Shown here: positions 9,753 to 18,472 of the stretch, piece by piece | Numbering within the stretch: the stretch's first letter is position 1 | How the letters are laid out: every line of letters begins with the position of its first letter | Origin: Methylobacterium amylolyticum | GTDB lineage: Bacteria; Pseudomonadota; Alphaproteobacteria; Rhizobiales; Beijerinckiaceae | DNA length: 64,000 nucleotides | Reading direction: 5' to 3' | NCBI RefSeq assembly: GCF_030700245.1 | Contig: NZ_JAUYZI010000001.1 | Location: 1-64,000 of the forward strand | Translations under genes and position numbers: made by a program | Notes under the pieces: model-generated | Database searches by the model: none | What the model saw: the letters and a program-made list of their open reading frames with translations, nothing else | What the model was told of the DNA's origin: nothing

Positions 9753-9968
9753 CTATCGCGGGTCCGGCGGCGCGCGTCCGGCCCCGTCGCGGCGGCGATA
9801 GCCGAGCACCGCCGCGAGGACGATGAAGACCGCGAGCGCCGTCCACATCCCGCCCTCGGCGACCTTCCCGGCGAGCGTCGCGAGGATGCCGGGATCCTCG
9901 ACGATCAGCCCGGCCGCCAGCAGGCCGACGACGAGGGTGAGAGCGGCCGCGAGCGCCCGGACGGTCAC
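9753..9968 (-). CDS. Small membrane protein (two helices)
   Basis: A 71-residue product with two hydrophobic helices (about residues 4-23 and 42-59) separated by a short loop containing EDPGILATLAG, and a polar Arg/Pro-rich tail. It starts at a GTG whose last two bases overlap the TGA of the upstream 41-residue gene (GTGA), which supports both frames and implies translational coupling. Function unknown. Confidence 0.55.
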   Translation of the reverse strand: MTVRALAAALTLVVGLLAAGLIVEDPGILATLAGKVAEGGMWTALAVFIVLAAVLGYRRRDGAGRAPPDPR

Positions 9969-10090
9969 GGCGCCCGCTCCCGCCGCGTCGCCTCGGGCAG
10001 CGAGCCCGGACTCCGCAGCACGATGAGGACGCTGCCCAGCACCGACAGGGCGAGCGCCGCGCAGAACAGGACGAAGAGCCAGCGGGGCAT
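9965..10090 (-). CDS. 41-residue single-pass membrane protein
   Basis: A very short gene beginning MPRWLFVLFCAALALSVLGS, one hydrophobic helix followed by LPEATRRERAP. It precedes and overlaps the 71-residue membrane protein by four bases. The paired arrangement suggests a two-component small membrane unit. No homologue is recognised, and the call rests on hydrophobicity and coupling. Confidence 0.5.
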   Translation of the reverse strand: MPRWLFVLFCAALALSVLGSVLIVLRSPGSLPEATRRERAP

Positions 10091-10383
10091 GCGGACAGGA
10101 TAGCACGGCCGGGCCCCGCCGGGTGAGGCCGGCGCGGCTTCGATCCGTCGCAGGACGGGTCGCGCGCGGCCGCGCGTTGAACCGCGAGACGGAAACTGGA
10201 GACGGAGACCGGCGGGACGGGCGGGTGGACGGATCGCGGCGACGCCGGCGGCGCGGCGATCCGGGCCCGCGCACCCGGATCCACCAGCCGTTGCAAGCGT
10301 TGCAGAAATCCGTTTAGAGCTGTTCCAGTCGCGAGGGCTTTGCCATAAGCGCCGCGGCCATCGCCGCAATAAGGAGGAAATCC

Positions 10384-10749
10384 ATGCGTCCACTCGTACT
10401 CGGCGCCGTCCTCGCCGCCCTGATTCCGCTCTCGGCGCAGGCCCAGGAGGCCGGAGACGCGGCGGCCGGCGAGAAGGCGTTCGCGCCCTGCAAGGCCTGC
10501 CACAACTTCGTGAAGAACGGCGTCGGCCCGGATCTCAAGGGCGTCGTCGGCCGCAAGGCCGGCACCTACGAGGGCTACAACTACTCGGCGGCGGTGAAGA
10601 ACTCCGGCATCACCTGGGACGAGGCCAACCTCCACGAGTGGCTGAAGGACCCGAAGGCGAAGATCCCCGGCAACAAGATGGTCTTCCCGGGCATCAAGGA
10701 CGACAAGAAGATCAACGACGTGATCGCCTACCTCAAGACCCAGTCCTGA
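10384..10749 (+). CDS. Class I c-type cytochrome (cytochrome c2/c550-like)
   Basis: A 121-residue periplasmic electron carrier. Residues 1-20 are a Sec signal peptide ending AQA; the haem site is C36-K-A-C39-H40, and the likely axial methionine lies in [10 protein letters not shown] near the C-terminus. [16 protein letters not shown] is the usual loop after the haem site of mitochondrial-type cytochromes. AAGGAGG sits 7 bases before the ATG, one of the strongest ribosome sites in the window. About 290 bases upstream of the gene contain no coding signal. The partner oxidase or dehydrogenase is not encoded nearby. Confidence 0.92.
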   Translation: MRPLVLGAVLAALIPLSAQAQEAGDAAAGEKAFAPCKACHNFVKNGVGPDLKGVVGRKAGTYEGYNYSAAVKNSGITWDEANLHEWLKDPKAKIPGNKMVFPGIKDDKKINDVIAYLKTQS

Positions 10750-10858
10750 GGCATCGCCGTCGGCGCGGCCGGCTCCACCGGAGCCGGCACGGATCGGCCC
10801 GCCGCGCCAGCGGCGGGCCGACGCGCTTTCAGGGGCCTGCCGACCGGGCGGTCCGCGA

Positions 10859-11380
10859 TCAGGCCGAGGCGGCGTCCTGCAAACCGCGGCGCAGGGTGAC
10901 GAGGTCGTCGAGCAGCGACCGGCGGCTGTCCATGTCGAGGCCGGTCATGCCGCCCGCATCGTCCGGGATGCAGGCGAGCTTGCCCCGCAGCTCCTGCCCC
11001 GCCTCGGTGAGGAAGATGCTGACCTGCCGCTCGTCGGTCCGGTCGCGGGCGCGCCGCACCCGCCCCGCCGTCTCCAGGCGCTTGAGCAGCGGCGTCAGCG
11101 TGCCGGAATCGAGGAACAGGCGGTCGCCGATCTCCTTCACCGTCAGCCCGTCCTCCTCCCACAGCACCAGCAGGACGAGATACTGCGGATAGGTCAGCTC
11201 GTGCTGGCCGAGCAGGGCGCGGTAGGTGCGGCCGAACGCGTGCGCGGCGGCGTAGACCGCGAAGCAGAGCTGGTTGTCGAGCCGCTGCGGATCGTCCAGC
11301 GCGACGGGCGACCGTCCCGCGGCGTCACCAGCGGCCTGACGCGTCTGGGCGTTTCTCCGCGCAACGGCCGGGCCCGACAT
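10859..11380 (-). CDS. ohrR: OhrR-type MarR-family peroxide-sensing regulator
   Basis: A 173-residue MarR-family repressor. After a 32-residue polar leader comes [20 protein letters not shown] with the reactive cysteine at position 39 that OhrR uses to sense organic hydroperoxides. [19 protein letters not shown] then opens the winged helix, and [13 protein letters not shown] is the recognition helix. The ATG at 11380 has GAGG about 8 bases upstream; the ATG at 11398 adds six residues and has no ribosome site. An AT-rich patch with short dyads (about 11380-11410) is a likely operator. No ohr gene is found in the window. Confidence 0.85.
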   Translation of the reverse strand: MSGPAVARRNAQTRQAAGDAAGRSPVALDDPQRLDNQLCFAVYAAAHAFGRTYRALLGQHELTYPQYLVLLVLWEEDGLTVKEIGDRLFLDSGTLTPLLKRLETAGRVRRARDRTDERQVSIFLTEAGQELRGKLACIPDDAGGMTGLDMDSRRSLLDDLVTLRRGLQDAASA

Positions 11381-11532
11381 ACGATTGACCTCTAACATAG
11401 GTTAAATCGGCCGGTGACGGCCCATCCTGCGTCGATCTTATTCACATTCGCGTTTTTGCACAATGAATGCGATCGCTGAGCTGTGGGACGACGCCCTCGG
11501 ATCCGACGATTCGCGGGAACGACAGGCTCGGC

Positions 11533-12471
11533 TCAGGCATCCATGAGCGGATGCAGATCCCGGACCATCGCCTTGAGCCGCTCGTCGAGGACGTGGGTGT
11601 AGATCTGCGTCGTGGCGATGTCGGCGTGGCCGAGCAGTTCCTGGACGATGCGCAGGTCGGCGCCGTTCTGGAGCAGGTGGCTGGCGAAGGCGTGGCGCAG
11701 CACGTGCGGGCTGACCCGATCGGCGCGCAGCCCTGCGGCGGCCGCGGCGGCCTTGAGGTCGCGCGCGAAGGCCTGCCGGGTGAGGTGCCCGCTCTCGCTG
11801 TCGGCCGGGAACAGCCAGGCCGCGTCCTCCGGCACGGCGGGGAGGTGGGCGGCCACCGCGGCGCGGGCGGCCTCGGTCAGGGGCACGAGGCGCTCGCGGC
11901 CGCCCTTGCCGCGCACCAGCAGGAAGCGCTCCCGCGCCGTGCCCGCGGCCCGGGGCAGCGACACCAGCTCGGAGACGCGCAGGCCGGTCGCGTAGAGGAG
12001 TTCGAGCAGGCAGACCATCCGGCGGGCGCGCCGCGCCGCGCCGGGCTCCGCCCCGGCGGCCGGATCCGCGGCGGCGGGATCCGCGGCAGCATGGGCCGCC
12101 GCCAGAAGGCGATCGACCTCGGCCACCGACAGGACCTTGGGCAGGGCCCGGCCGCGGCGCGGGCCGGCGACGGGGCTGCTCGGATCGGCCTCGGCCAGAC
12201 CCTCCGCGTAGAGAAACCTGTGGAAGCCGCGCACGCAGGACAGCCGCCGCGCCGCGGTCGAGGCCTTGAGCCCGCGGGTGTCGAGATCGGCGACGAAGGC
12301 GCGCAGGGTGCCGGTGTCGACGGCGTCGAGGGCGGTGCCGGCCCGGTCGAGATAGGCGAGGTAGTCGTCGAGGTCGCGCCGGTAGGCGCCGAGCGTGTTG
12401 GGCCCCGCGCCGCGCTCGGCCGCCAGCATGTCGAGATAGCCCGCGACCTCCGGCGCCGCGGTGGCGCTCAC
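11533..12471 (-). CDS. xerD: Tyrosine site-specific recombinase XerD
   Basis: A 312-residue XerC/D recombinase that resolves chromosome dimers at dif at the division septum. The N-terminal SAM-like domain (about residues 1-90) carries YLDMLAAERGAGPNTLGAY. The catalytic domain shows ATGLRVSEL (first Arg), HVLRHAFASHLL (His-x-x-Arg), LLGHADIATTQIYTHV (second His and the nucleophile Tyr). A low-complexity AADPAAADPAAG loop is inserted before the catalytic domain. The GTG start overlaps the stop of the upstream 50-residue gene (GTGA). The length and absence of mobile-element context favour the housekeeping enzyme. Confidence 0.88.
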   Translation of the reverse strand: MSATAAPEVAGYLDMLAAERGAGPNTLGAYRRDLDDYLAYLDRAGTALDAVDTGTLRAFVADLDTRGLKASTAARRLSCVRGFHRFLYAEGLAEADPSSPVAGPRRGRALPKVLSVAEVDRLLAAAHAAADPAAADPAAGAEPGAARRARRMVCLLELLYATGLRVSELVSLPRAAGTARERFLLVRGKGGRERLVPLTEAARAAVAAHLPAVPEDAAWLFPADSESGHLTRQAFARDLKAAAAAAGLRADRVSPHVLRHAFASHLLQNGADLRIVQELLGHADIATTQIYTHVLDERLKAMVRDLHPLMDA

Positions 12472-12620
12472 CGCCCCCCCGGCTGAAGCTTCGAGGCGGG
12501 GATCGAGACGCTCATCTCCCGCGGCGTCGGCTCGACGAAGGTCGCGAGCGCGAACATGCCCGCGAAGACGAGGCCCGCGAGGATCGCGAGGGTGGCGAAG
12601 AAACGGAACAGGGTCGGCAC
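12468..12620 (-). CDS. 50-residue membrane protein coupled to xerD
   Basis: A short gene, [20 protein letters not shown], with one transmembrane helix, then [16 protein letters not shown] and a basic tail. It uses GTG and ends in a TGA that overlaps the GTG of xerD by four bases. I recall comparable small proteins next to xerD in related genomes but cannot verify it. Its tight coupling to xerD makes it likely real. Confidence 0.65.
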   Translation of the reverse strand: MPTLFRFFATLAILAGLVFAGMFALATFVEPTPREMSVSIPASKLQPGGR

Positions 12621-12853
12621 GTCGGTCGAACCTCGGGGACGGGCACGGGCGTGGGGAAGGCGGTCGCACCGGTTTCCATCACGCGATCAAGGCGCTGGCA
12701 AGGCCCGGCGGGCCACGGTGCGCCCCCGTCCGCCGCGTTTCGCGCCCGCCCGGAAACGCGCTAAGAGCCTGCGGATGGATGGCCGCGGGGCGCGAGGGGC
12801 GCCGGAGCCCGCGGCGGAGGGAAGGTTGCCGCGGTCATGGGGTGCGGGGGGCG

Positions 12854-13444
12854 ATGATCGGAGCGGAGGACGAGCCGGTCGAGGCGCGCCTGCGCCGGGC
12901 GCTGGGACCGCGGTCGATCGTGCTCGTCGGCCTGATGGGCGCGGGCAAGAGCACCGTCGGCCGCCGCCTCGCGAGCCGGCTCGGCCTGATCTTCAAGGAT
13001 GCCGACCACGAGATCGAGGCGGCGGCGGGCCTGACCATCCCCGACATCTTCGCGATCTACGGCGAGCCGAGTTTTCGCGACGGCGAGGAGCGGGTGATCG
13101 CGCGGCTGCTGCGCGCCGGCCCGCTGGTGCTCGCCACCGGGGGCGGCGCCTTCATGCGGGACGCGACCCGCGCGCGCATCGCCGAATCCGGCGTCTCGGT
13201 GTGGCTGAAGGCCGAGCTCGACGTGCTGATGCGGCGGGTGCGCAAGCGCGCCAACCGGCCGCTCCTCCAGACCGAGGATCCCGAGGAGACGATGCGCGCC
13301 CTGATGGCGCTGCGCCATCCCGTCTACGCCGACGCCGACGTGGTCGTGCTCTCGCGCGACGTCTCCCACGACCGCGTCGTGCAGGACGTGATGGAGGCCC
13401 TGGACCTCTACTTCGACCCGCCGCCCGCCGTCGCCGCCCAGTGA
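12854..13444 (+). CDS. aroK: Shikimate kinase
   Basis: A 196-residue P-loop kinase that phosphorylates shikimate with ATP in aromatic amino acid synthesis. Walker A is GLMGAGKST at about residue 28; [12 protein letters not shown] carries the Asp that binds shikimate, FRDGEERV the Arg/Glu, and LATGGGAF the conserved GGG loop. RANRPLL matches the LID segment. The ATG at 12854 gives an N-terminus (about 20 residues) before the first strand, normal for alphaproteobacteria. Its stop overlaps the GTG start of aroB. Confidence 0.93.
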   Translation: MIGAEDEPVEARLRRALGPRSIVLVGLMGAGKSTVGRRLASRLGLIFKDADHEIEAAAGLTIPDIFAIYGEPSFRDGEERVIARLLRAGPLVLATGGGAFMRDATRARIAESGVSVWLKAELDVLMRRVRKRANRPLLQTEDPEETMRALMALRHPVYADADVVVLSRDVSHDRVVQDVMEALDLYFDPPPAVAAQ

Positions 13445-14571
13445 GCCCCGCCGTGACCGATCCCCTGACCGTCCGCGTCCCCCTCGACGGGGCGCGCGCC
13501 TACGACATCCTGATCGGCCGCGGCCTGATCGACGCCGCCGGCCCCCACCTCGCCGCGCTCGGGGGCCGGGCGGCGGGCATCGTCACGGACGAGACGGTGG
13601 CCCCGCTCTACGCCGAGCGGTTTCGCGCGGCGCTCGAACGCCACGGACTGCGCACGAGCGTCGTGGCGGTCGAGCCCGGCGAGGGCTCCAAGTCCTACGC
13701 GCACTACGCCCGGGTCTGCGACGCGCTGCTCGGCATGCGGATCGAGCGGGGCGACCTCGTGGTGGCGCTCGGCGGCGGCGTGGTCGGCGACCTGGCCGGG
13801 TTCGCGGCGGCCACGCTCCGGCGCGGGGTGCGCTTCGTGCAGGTCCCGACCAGCCTGCTCGCCCAGGTCGATTCGTCGGTGGGCGGCAAGACCGGGATCA
13901 ACTCCCCCCACGGCAAGAACCTGATCGGCGCCTTCCACCAGCCCCGCCTCGTGCTCGCCGACACCGCCGCCCTCGACACCCTGTCGGAGCGGGAGATGCG
14001 CGCGGGCTACGCCGAGGTCGCCAAGTACGGGCTGATCGGCGACGCGGACTTCTTCGGCTGGTGCGAGGCCAACTGGCGCGGGATCTTCTCCGGCGGCCCG
14101 GAGCGCGAGGAGGCGGTCGCCGCCTGCTGCCGGGCCAAGGCGGGGGTCGTCACCCGCGACGAGCGCGAGGACGGCGAGCGGGCGCTGCTGAACCTCGGCC
14201 ACACCTTCGGCCACGCCCTGGAGCGGATCGTCGGCTACGACCCGGCCCGGCTGGTGCACGGGGAAGGGGTGGCGATCGGCACGGCGCTGGCCTTCCGGTT
14301 CTCGGCCCGGCTCGGGCTCTGCGCCGGCCAGGATGCCGGGCGCGTGGCCAACCACCTCGCGCTCGCCGGGCTGCCGACCCGCCTCCAGGCGGTCCCCGGC
14401 GGCCCCGGCGACGCCGACGCGCTGCTCGACGCCATGGCGCAGGACAAGAAGGTGCGCGACGGCGCGCTGACCTTCATCCTCGCCCGCGGGATCGGGCAGA
14501 GCTTCATCGCACCGGGCATCGACCGGGACGCGGTGCGCGCCTTCCTCCAGGACGAGCTCGCCGCCGGCTGA
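13441..14571 (+). CDS. aroB: 3-dehydroquinate synthase
   Basis: A 376-residue NAD-dependent enzyme converting DAHP to 3-dehydroquinate. The NAD-binding loop is [14 protein letters not shown], followed by [20 protein letters not shown]. The metal ligands lie in [12 protein letters not shown] (Glu), [11 protein letters not shown] (His) and VHGEGVAIG (His). The GTG at 13441 overlaps the aroK stop (GTGA); a second in-frame GTG four codons later is possible. The aroK-aroB pair is the usual alphaproteobacterial arrangement. Both products act in the shikimate pathway. Confidence 0.94.
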   Translation: MSPAVTDPLTVRVPLDGARAYDILIGRGLIDAAGPHLAALGGRAAGIVTDETVAPLYAERFRAALERHGLRTSVVAVEPGEGSKSYAHYARVCDALLGMRIERGDLVVALGGGVVGDLAGFAAATLRRGVRFVQVPTSLLAQVDSSVGGKTGINSPHGKNLIGAFHQPRLVLADTAALDTLSEREMRAGYAEVAKYGLIGDADFFGWCEANWRGIFSGGPEREEAVAACCRAKAGVVTRDEREDGERALLNLGHTFGHALERIVGYDPARLVHGEGVAIGTALAFRFSARLGLCAGQDAGRVANHLALAGLPTRLQAVPGGPGDADALLDAMAQDKKVRDGALTFILARGIGQSFIAPGIDRDAVRAFLQDELAAG

Positions 14572-14674
14572 CGCGCCGGTCTCGCCTTGCGCCGGCCTTA
14601 CGCCGGTCTTGCCTTGCGCGGGGCGGACGGCTATGAGCCAGCCGCGGCCCGGGCCCACAGGCCCGGCGCCCGCC

Positions 14675-14749
14675 GCCGGTGTAGCTCAGTGGTAGAGCAG
14701 CGCTTTCGTAAAGCGAAGGTCGGGGGTTCAAATCCCTCCTCCGGCACCA
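14675..14749 (+). tRNA. tRNA-Thr (anticodon CGT)
   Basis: A full cloverleaf: acceptor GCCGGTG pairs with CTCCGGC (one T-T mismatch), a D-arm with GCTCAGTGGTAGAGC, an anticodon loop TTCGTAA giving CGT, a T-arm with GGTTCAAATC, and an encoded CCA end. It lies about 100 bases after aroB. The next gene on the other strand begins 76 bases later. Confidence 0.95.
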
Positions 14750-14825
14750 CGGATCCCCCGCGATCGGGGCGCGCCACCCGTCACCAGCCGTAGCACCCGC
14801 CCGTCGCGGCAGCGACGGCGCCGCG

Positions 14826-15887
14826 CTACTTCTTGTCGGTGCCGATCAGCAGGGCCAGACCGCCGCCCGTCAGTCCGATCGGCGGAAGGACGCGGACGCC
14901 GAACCGGACGGCCCTGCGCCGCTCCTGCCGCGTCTCGGTGGCCCGGATCACGTCCGGCAGGGCGCCCGCGAAGTCCCGGAGCGTGAATTTCCCGGCCATG
15001 GCCGCCTCCGACAGGTTCCGCACCTCCGCGAGAAGCTCGCCGGCTTCGAGGAAGGTGATCTCCCGCCGGACGCCGTTCTTCACGACCTTGTCCGACTCGC
15101 ACGAGAAGAACACGCAGATCTTGCCGACGGCGCCGCAGGCATCCGCCATATCCGTGAGCGGCAGGGTACGGCCCGGCGGCACGACGAACCGGCCATTCTC
15201 GTTGTGGCCGATGACCACGTAGATCGGCGAGCCGTTGTCGAGGAGCCGCTGGCGGAACTCGCCGATCGTCCTCGGCATGCTCTCGAGGGCGGTGTCGATC
15301 CGGTTGGCGTCGAACGATTTCTTCGACGCCACCGCGTTCCGCAGGTCGGTCTCCGAGGCGTTGGCGCTGGCCACGCGGGTGGCTTCGCGGTCGAGGGGCG
15401 AGAAGGTCTGGGTCCAGGCGAGCCGGTCGGTCGGAACCACCGCGAGGCCGGCGATCGGCGGGGGCTGGATCCTCCAGCCGAGGGCCGCCGACTGGATGTC
15501 GGTGAGTTTCCCGAGGGCGCCGACCGCACCCGTATCGTTGAACCGCTTCTGCGACGCCTCCAGGGCATTCCGGTACTTGATGTCCTGCCCGTTCAGGGCC
15601 GCGGCCGGCAGGTGTCTGGCCAGGCTGTCCTCGACGGCACCCGTCGTCTTCCCGATCTCGGGCGCGGCCTTCGGGGCGGTCGGGTGATGCGGCGCCGTGT
15701 CCGCGAACTCGCGCGCCGCGGTGGCGAGATGGGTCACCCCGGTCTTCTCGCCGGCGACGGCGGCCTTCTCGACGACGATCACCTCCGCCTTACGCGCCGC
15801 CCCCTTGACGGTCGACTCAGCGCTGCACTTGGCGACCCCCGAGGCGATCGAGGCCACCATCACGGGGATCGTTATGTAGCTGTACAT
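14826..15887 (-). CDS. Unrecognised protein with caspase/CHAT-like His/Cys motifs
   Basis: A 353-residue protein that I cannot assign to a family. The N-terminus has a hydrophobic segment (about residues 4-20) and the C-terminus a short one (335-348); the middle is Ala-rich and soluble. Residues 222-229 read IYVVIGHN with H228, and residues 257-264 read ICVFFSCE with C263, preceded by a TLPLTDMADACG loop. A hydrophobic strand ending in GH, then about 35 residues, then a hydrophobic strand ending SCES, is the pattern of the catalytic pair in caspase-like and CHAT peptidases. It is the second gene of a pair, 6 bases after a membrane protein, and lies near a tRNA gene. A protease role is inference. 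It could be an effector or toxin. Confidence 0.6.
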   Translation of the reverse strand: MYSYITIPVMVASIASGVAKCSAESTVKGAARKAEVIVVEKAAVAGEKTGVTHLATAAREFADTAPHHPTAPKAAPEIGKTTGAVEDSLARHLPAAALNGQDIKYRNALEASQKRFNDTGAVGALGKLTDIQSAALGWRIQPPPIAGLAVVPTDRLAWTQTFSPLDREATRVASANASETDLRNAVASKKSFDANRIDTALESMPRTIGEFRQRLLDNGSPIYVVIGHNENGRFVVPPGRTLPLTDMADACGAVGKICVFFSCESDKVVKNGVRREITFLEAGELLAEVRNLSEAAMAGKFTLRDFAGALPDVIRATETRQERRRAVRFGVRVLPPIGLTGGGLALLIGTDKK

Positions 15888-15893
15888 GGCCCG

Positions 15894-16229
15894 CTATCGA
15901 AAGTAGTCGGAGAACAGGGAATTCTTGGATCCGAGCTTCTGCTCGCTCTTGCCGTTCGCACCCGCCACGGCCTGGCGCATGATCGTCGGAAAGGCGGCGC
16001 CGAACAAAACAAAGTCCTTTGTCTTGTACGCCGATCCCTGATCGATATAGTAGTACATGAACAGGGTACCCAGCACGCAGACCAAACCGAAGCAGATCCA
16101 ATACTTAATGTTCTTGAGATGCTTCATGACATCCGGATTATCGGATGTGGAACTCAGCTTGTACCACTGCAAAACCTCTTGCGCAATGATACCGACCAGG
16201 GTTGGCGGGGCCATGTCAATAAGCGTCAT
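15894..16229 (-). CDS. Small membrane protein, first gene of a two-gene cassette
   Basis: A 111-residue protein with one strong helix (about residues 43-63, YWICFGLVCVLGTLFMYYYI) and a second weaker one (about 72-90). It begins with an amphipathic part rich in Leu/Val and ends in a polar Lys/Ser-rich tail. Base composition is visibly more AT-rich than the flanking genes. It ends 6 bases before the His/Cys protein, so the two are probably co-transcribed. No family recognised; a membrane partner or restraining subunit for the second product is one possibility (inference). Confidence 0.6.
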   Translation of the reverse strand: MTLIDMAPPTLVGIIAQEVLQWYKLSSTSDNPDVMKHLKNIKYWICFGLVCVLGTLFMYYYIDQGSAYKTKDFVLFGAAFPTIMRQAVAGANGKSEQKLGSKNSLFSDYFR

Positions 16230-16489
16230 GCGCGAATCCTGTTGCCCTGCTCATCGGAAGAGTTCCGGCGGCGCGTTCGAAGGCCCGCTTCTGATAGCGA
16301 GGCCGCCGATCGGTAGAAAGACGCTCGTCGCGCGAACCGATCGCGCTGTCGCCCCGATCGGCCGCCCCGCGGCCGGGCGCGACCGTCCGCCGGACCTGCC
16401 TCAATACTGGACCTGAGCGGCGCATCTTCGCGGCGAGTGTTGTGAATTTGAATATTTAAAAAGTAAAAATTGGCATTCGACGCGGATCA

Positions 16490-17356
16490 ATGTCAAGCTC
16501 AGGCCGTTGGCGCCGCGATCGTGCGGTCCGGGTGGGCGGTGCTGTGGCGGCGGAGCAGAGCGTGTCAGCGGACGATCGGCGCGGGACCGGAGCCCGCGAC
16601 GGGGATCTCCGGTCCCTGGCGCGCCTGCATCGCGACCGGGCGGCCTACCTCGCGGCCGCGCGCCGGATCCTGCGGTGTCCCGCCCTGTCCGAGGACGTGG
16701 TGCAGGACGTGATGGTGCGCCTCGCCGGCCTGCCGGCCTCCGCGCGCGCCGACCTGCGGGCGCCCTACGTGGCGCGGATGGTGCGCAACCTCGCCATCGA
16801 CCGCGCGCGGCGCCGCAGCCTGGAGCGCCGCCTGTTCGCCGACCTCGACGACCTGCCCGAGGCGCCGGGCGCGGCGGGGACGCCGGAGGCGGAGACGGAG
16901 GCCCGCGAGGCGCTGGCCCGGGTCTCCGCGGCGGTCGACGCCCTGCCCGAGCCGATGCGCACGGCGTTCCGGCTGCACCGGGTCGAGGGCGTGCCCCAGA
17001 ACGTGGTCGCGGCGCAGCTCGGCGTGTCACGCGCCCTCGTGTGCGGGCTGGTGCGGCGGGGCCACCTCTCCTGCCTCGCCGCCCTCGACGGGCGCTGCGA
17101 CCGGCGGGCCTGCACCGGCCCCGAGCGGGCCCTCGCGGAGCCACGCGAGCAGCAGGACGGCGCCGAGGACGTCGGCGAGGAACTCCGCGGCGATCCGGCT
17201 CGCCAGCACGCCCTCGTAGCCGAGGAGGTGCGGCAGGACGAGCAGCGGCGGGATCAGCGCGAGCCCCTGCGCGGCGAGCGAGACCGCCGCCGCGCGCCGG
17301 GCCGCGCCGATCGCCTGGAACAGGGTCGCGGCCGTCAGTTGCAGGCCGAGCGGTAG
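16490..17356 (+). CDS. ECF (FecI-like) RNA polymerase sigma factor with odd C-terminal run-on
   Basis: A sigma-70 family factor: region 2 lies at about residues 48-115 (AYLAAARRILRCPALSEDVVQDVMVRL, MVRNLAIDRARRRSLERRLF) and region 4 at about 145-195 (MRTAFRLHRVEGVPQNVVAAQLGVSRALVCGLV). The FecI-type tail (RGHLSCLAALDG) should end near base 17100, but no stop occurs and the frame runs to 17356 through sequence antisense to the MATE gene, giving an implausible Arg/Glu-rich extension. The start is uncertain (ATG 16490 or GTG 16562). An AT-rich upstream patch (16440-16490) is the promoter region. Position beside siderophore genes suggests it drives iron-uptake genes. No FecR partner is visible. 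Confidence 0.75.
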   Translation: MSSSGRWRRDRAVRVGGAVAAEQSVSADDRRGTGARDGDLRSLARLHRDRAAYLAAARRILRCPALSEDVVQDVMVRLAGLPASARADLRAPYVARMVRNLAIDRARRRSLERRLFADLDDLPEAPGAAGTPEAETEAREALARVSAAVDALPEPMRTAFRLHRVEGVPQNVVAAQLGVSRALVCGLVRRGHLSCLAALDGRCDRRACTGPERALAEPREQQDGAEDVGEELRGDPARQHALVAEEVRQDEQRRDQREPLRGERDRRRAPGRADRLEQGRGRQLQAER

Positions 17357-18472
17357 GAACGCCACGGCGAAGGCCGCCACGGCGCGGGCGCCCGCGGCGC
17401 GGGTGGCCGCATCCGCCGCGAACAGGCCGGCGAGCGGGTCGGCCAGGGCGATCATCAACGCGCCGACGAGGATCCCGTAGCCGAGGGAGGCCGCGGTCAC
17501 GAAGCCGAGCGCCCGGCGCAGCCGGTCGGGCCGGCCGGCGCCCAGGCTGTGGCCGAGCACCGCCTGCGCCCCGGCCATCAGCCCGAGGACCGGCAAAGCC
17601 GCGACGGTGGCGATCCGCAGGGCGAGGCCGAGCGCGGCCACCGCCGGGTCTCCGAACGGGGCGGCCGCCTGCACGAACAACGCCATCGCGAAGGCCGCGA
17701 GCAGGCTCGATCCGGTGGCGGGCAGGCCGAGGCCGAGCATCCGCCGCGCCAGGGCGCGGGTCGCGCGGGCGTCCCACGGCGGCAGGCGCAGGCGGGGCCG
17801 GGCGCCCGCGAAGTGCGCGGCGTAGACGAGCGCGGCCGCGCCCTGCGCGCCGATCGCCGCCCAGCCAGCGCCGGCGGTGCCGAGCCCCATGAGCCGGATC
17901 AGCACCCAGTCGAGGACGATGTTGAGGCCGAAGCTGCCGATCATCACCGCGCCGCTGAGGGCGGCGCGGCCCTGCGCGCGCACCACGAAGCCGCCGACGA
18001 TCATCACCAGCATCAGCGCGGTGCCGACCGTCGAGAGGGCGGTGTAGGGGGAGGCCGCCGCCGCGAGCGCCGCGTCGGCCCCGAGCCGCGTCAGCCAGAA
18101 GGCCGGATCGAGCACCACGAGGGCGGTGAGCAGGAGGCCGGGGGGCAGGGCCAGCCCTAAGCCGAGGCCGGCCGCGGCGGCCGCTCCGTCCGGGTCGCCG
18201 CGGCCGAGCGCCCGCGACACCTCGGAGGCCGCGGCGATGCCCGCGCCGTAGCCGAGTGCGGCGACCACCAGCGTGACGGGGTAGGCCACCGCGATCGTCG
18301 CGATCGCCTCCGCGCCGAGATCGGCCACGAACCACGCGTTCGCGAGCATCTGGAGGGCGTGCGCCGAGATGCCGAGGATCGCCGGTCCCGAGAGCCGCAG
18401 CACCAGCGCGACCACCCCGTCCGATCCGAGATCGGGTTCCGCGGGCCGCCGCGCGGGCCGGGGCCGCCTCAC
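17027..18472 (-). CDS. MATE-family efflux transporter, probable siderophore exporter
   Basis: A 481-residue inner-membrane antiporter with about twelve hydrophobic helices in two homologous halves (for example LSGPAILGISAHALQMLANA at the N-terminus and LGLGLPATGSSLLAAFAMAL in the second half). The GTG at 18472 overlaps the stop of the ornithine hydroxylase gene (GTGA), and upstream in-frame sequence is antisense-like. The last roughly 35 residues (after LLAWLREGPLG) are low-complexity and overlap the sigma-factor gene on the other strand by 330 bases. Export of the siderophore is inferred from the operon. Confidence 0.85.
   Translation of the reverse strand: MRRPRPARRPAEPDLGSDGVVALVLRLSGPAILGISAHALQMLANAWFVADLGAEAIATIAVAYPVTLVVAALGYGAGIAAASEVSRALGRGDPDGAAAAAGLGLGLALPPGLLLTALVVLDPAFWLTRLGADAALAAAASPYTALSTVGTALMLVMIVGGFVVRAQGRAALSGAVMIGSFGLNIVLDWVLIRLMGLGTAGAGWAAIGAQGAAALVYAAHFAGARPRLRLPPWDARATRALARRMLGLGLPATGSSLLAAFAMALFVQAAAPFGDPAVAALGLALRIATVAALPVLGLMAGAQAVLGHSLGAGRPDRLRRALGFVTAASLGYGILVGALMIALADPLAGLFAADAATRAAGARAVAAFAVAFLPLGLQLTAATLFQAIGAARRAAAVSLAAQGLALIPPLLVLPHLLGYEGVLASRIAAEFLADVLGAVLLLAWLREGPLGAGAGPPVAAPVEGGEAGEVAPPHQPAHEGA

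Noticed and set aside
14572..14660. Repeated CGCCGGTCT/CGCCTTGCG units between aroB and tRNA-Thr
   Set aside because: Short and irregular; not CRISPR-like and not clearly more than local low complexity.
16490..16800. Clear Fur or Irr box at the sigma-factor promoter
   Set aside because: The upstream patch is AT-rich but shows no convincing inverted repeat.
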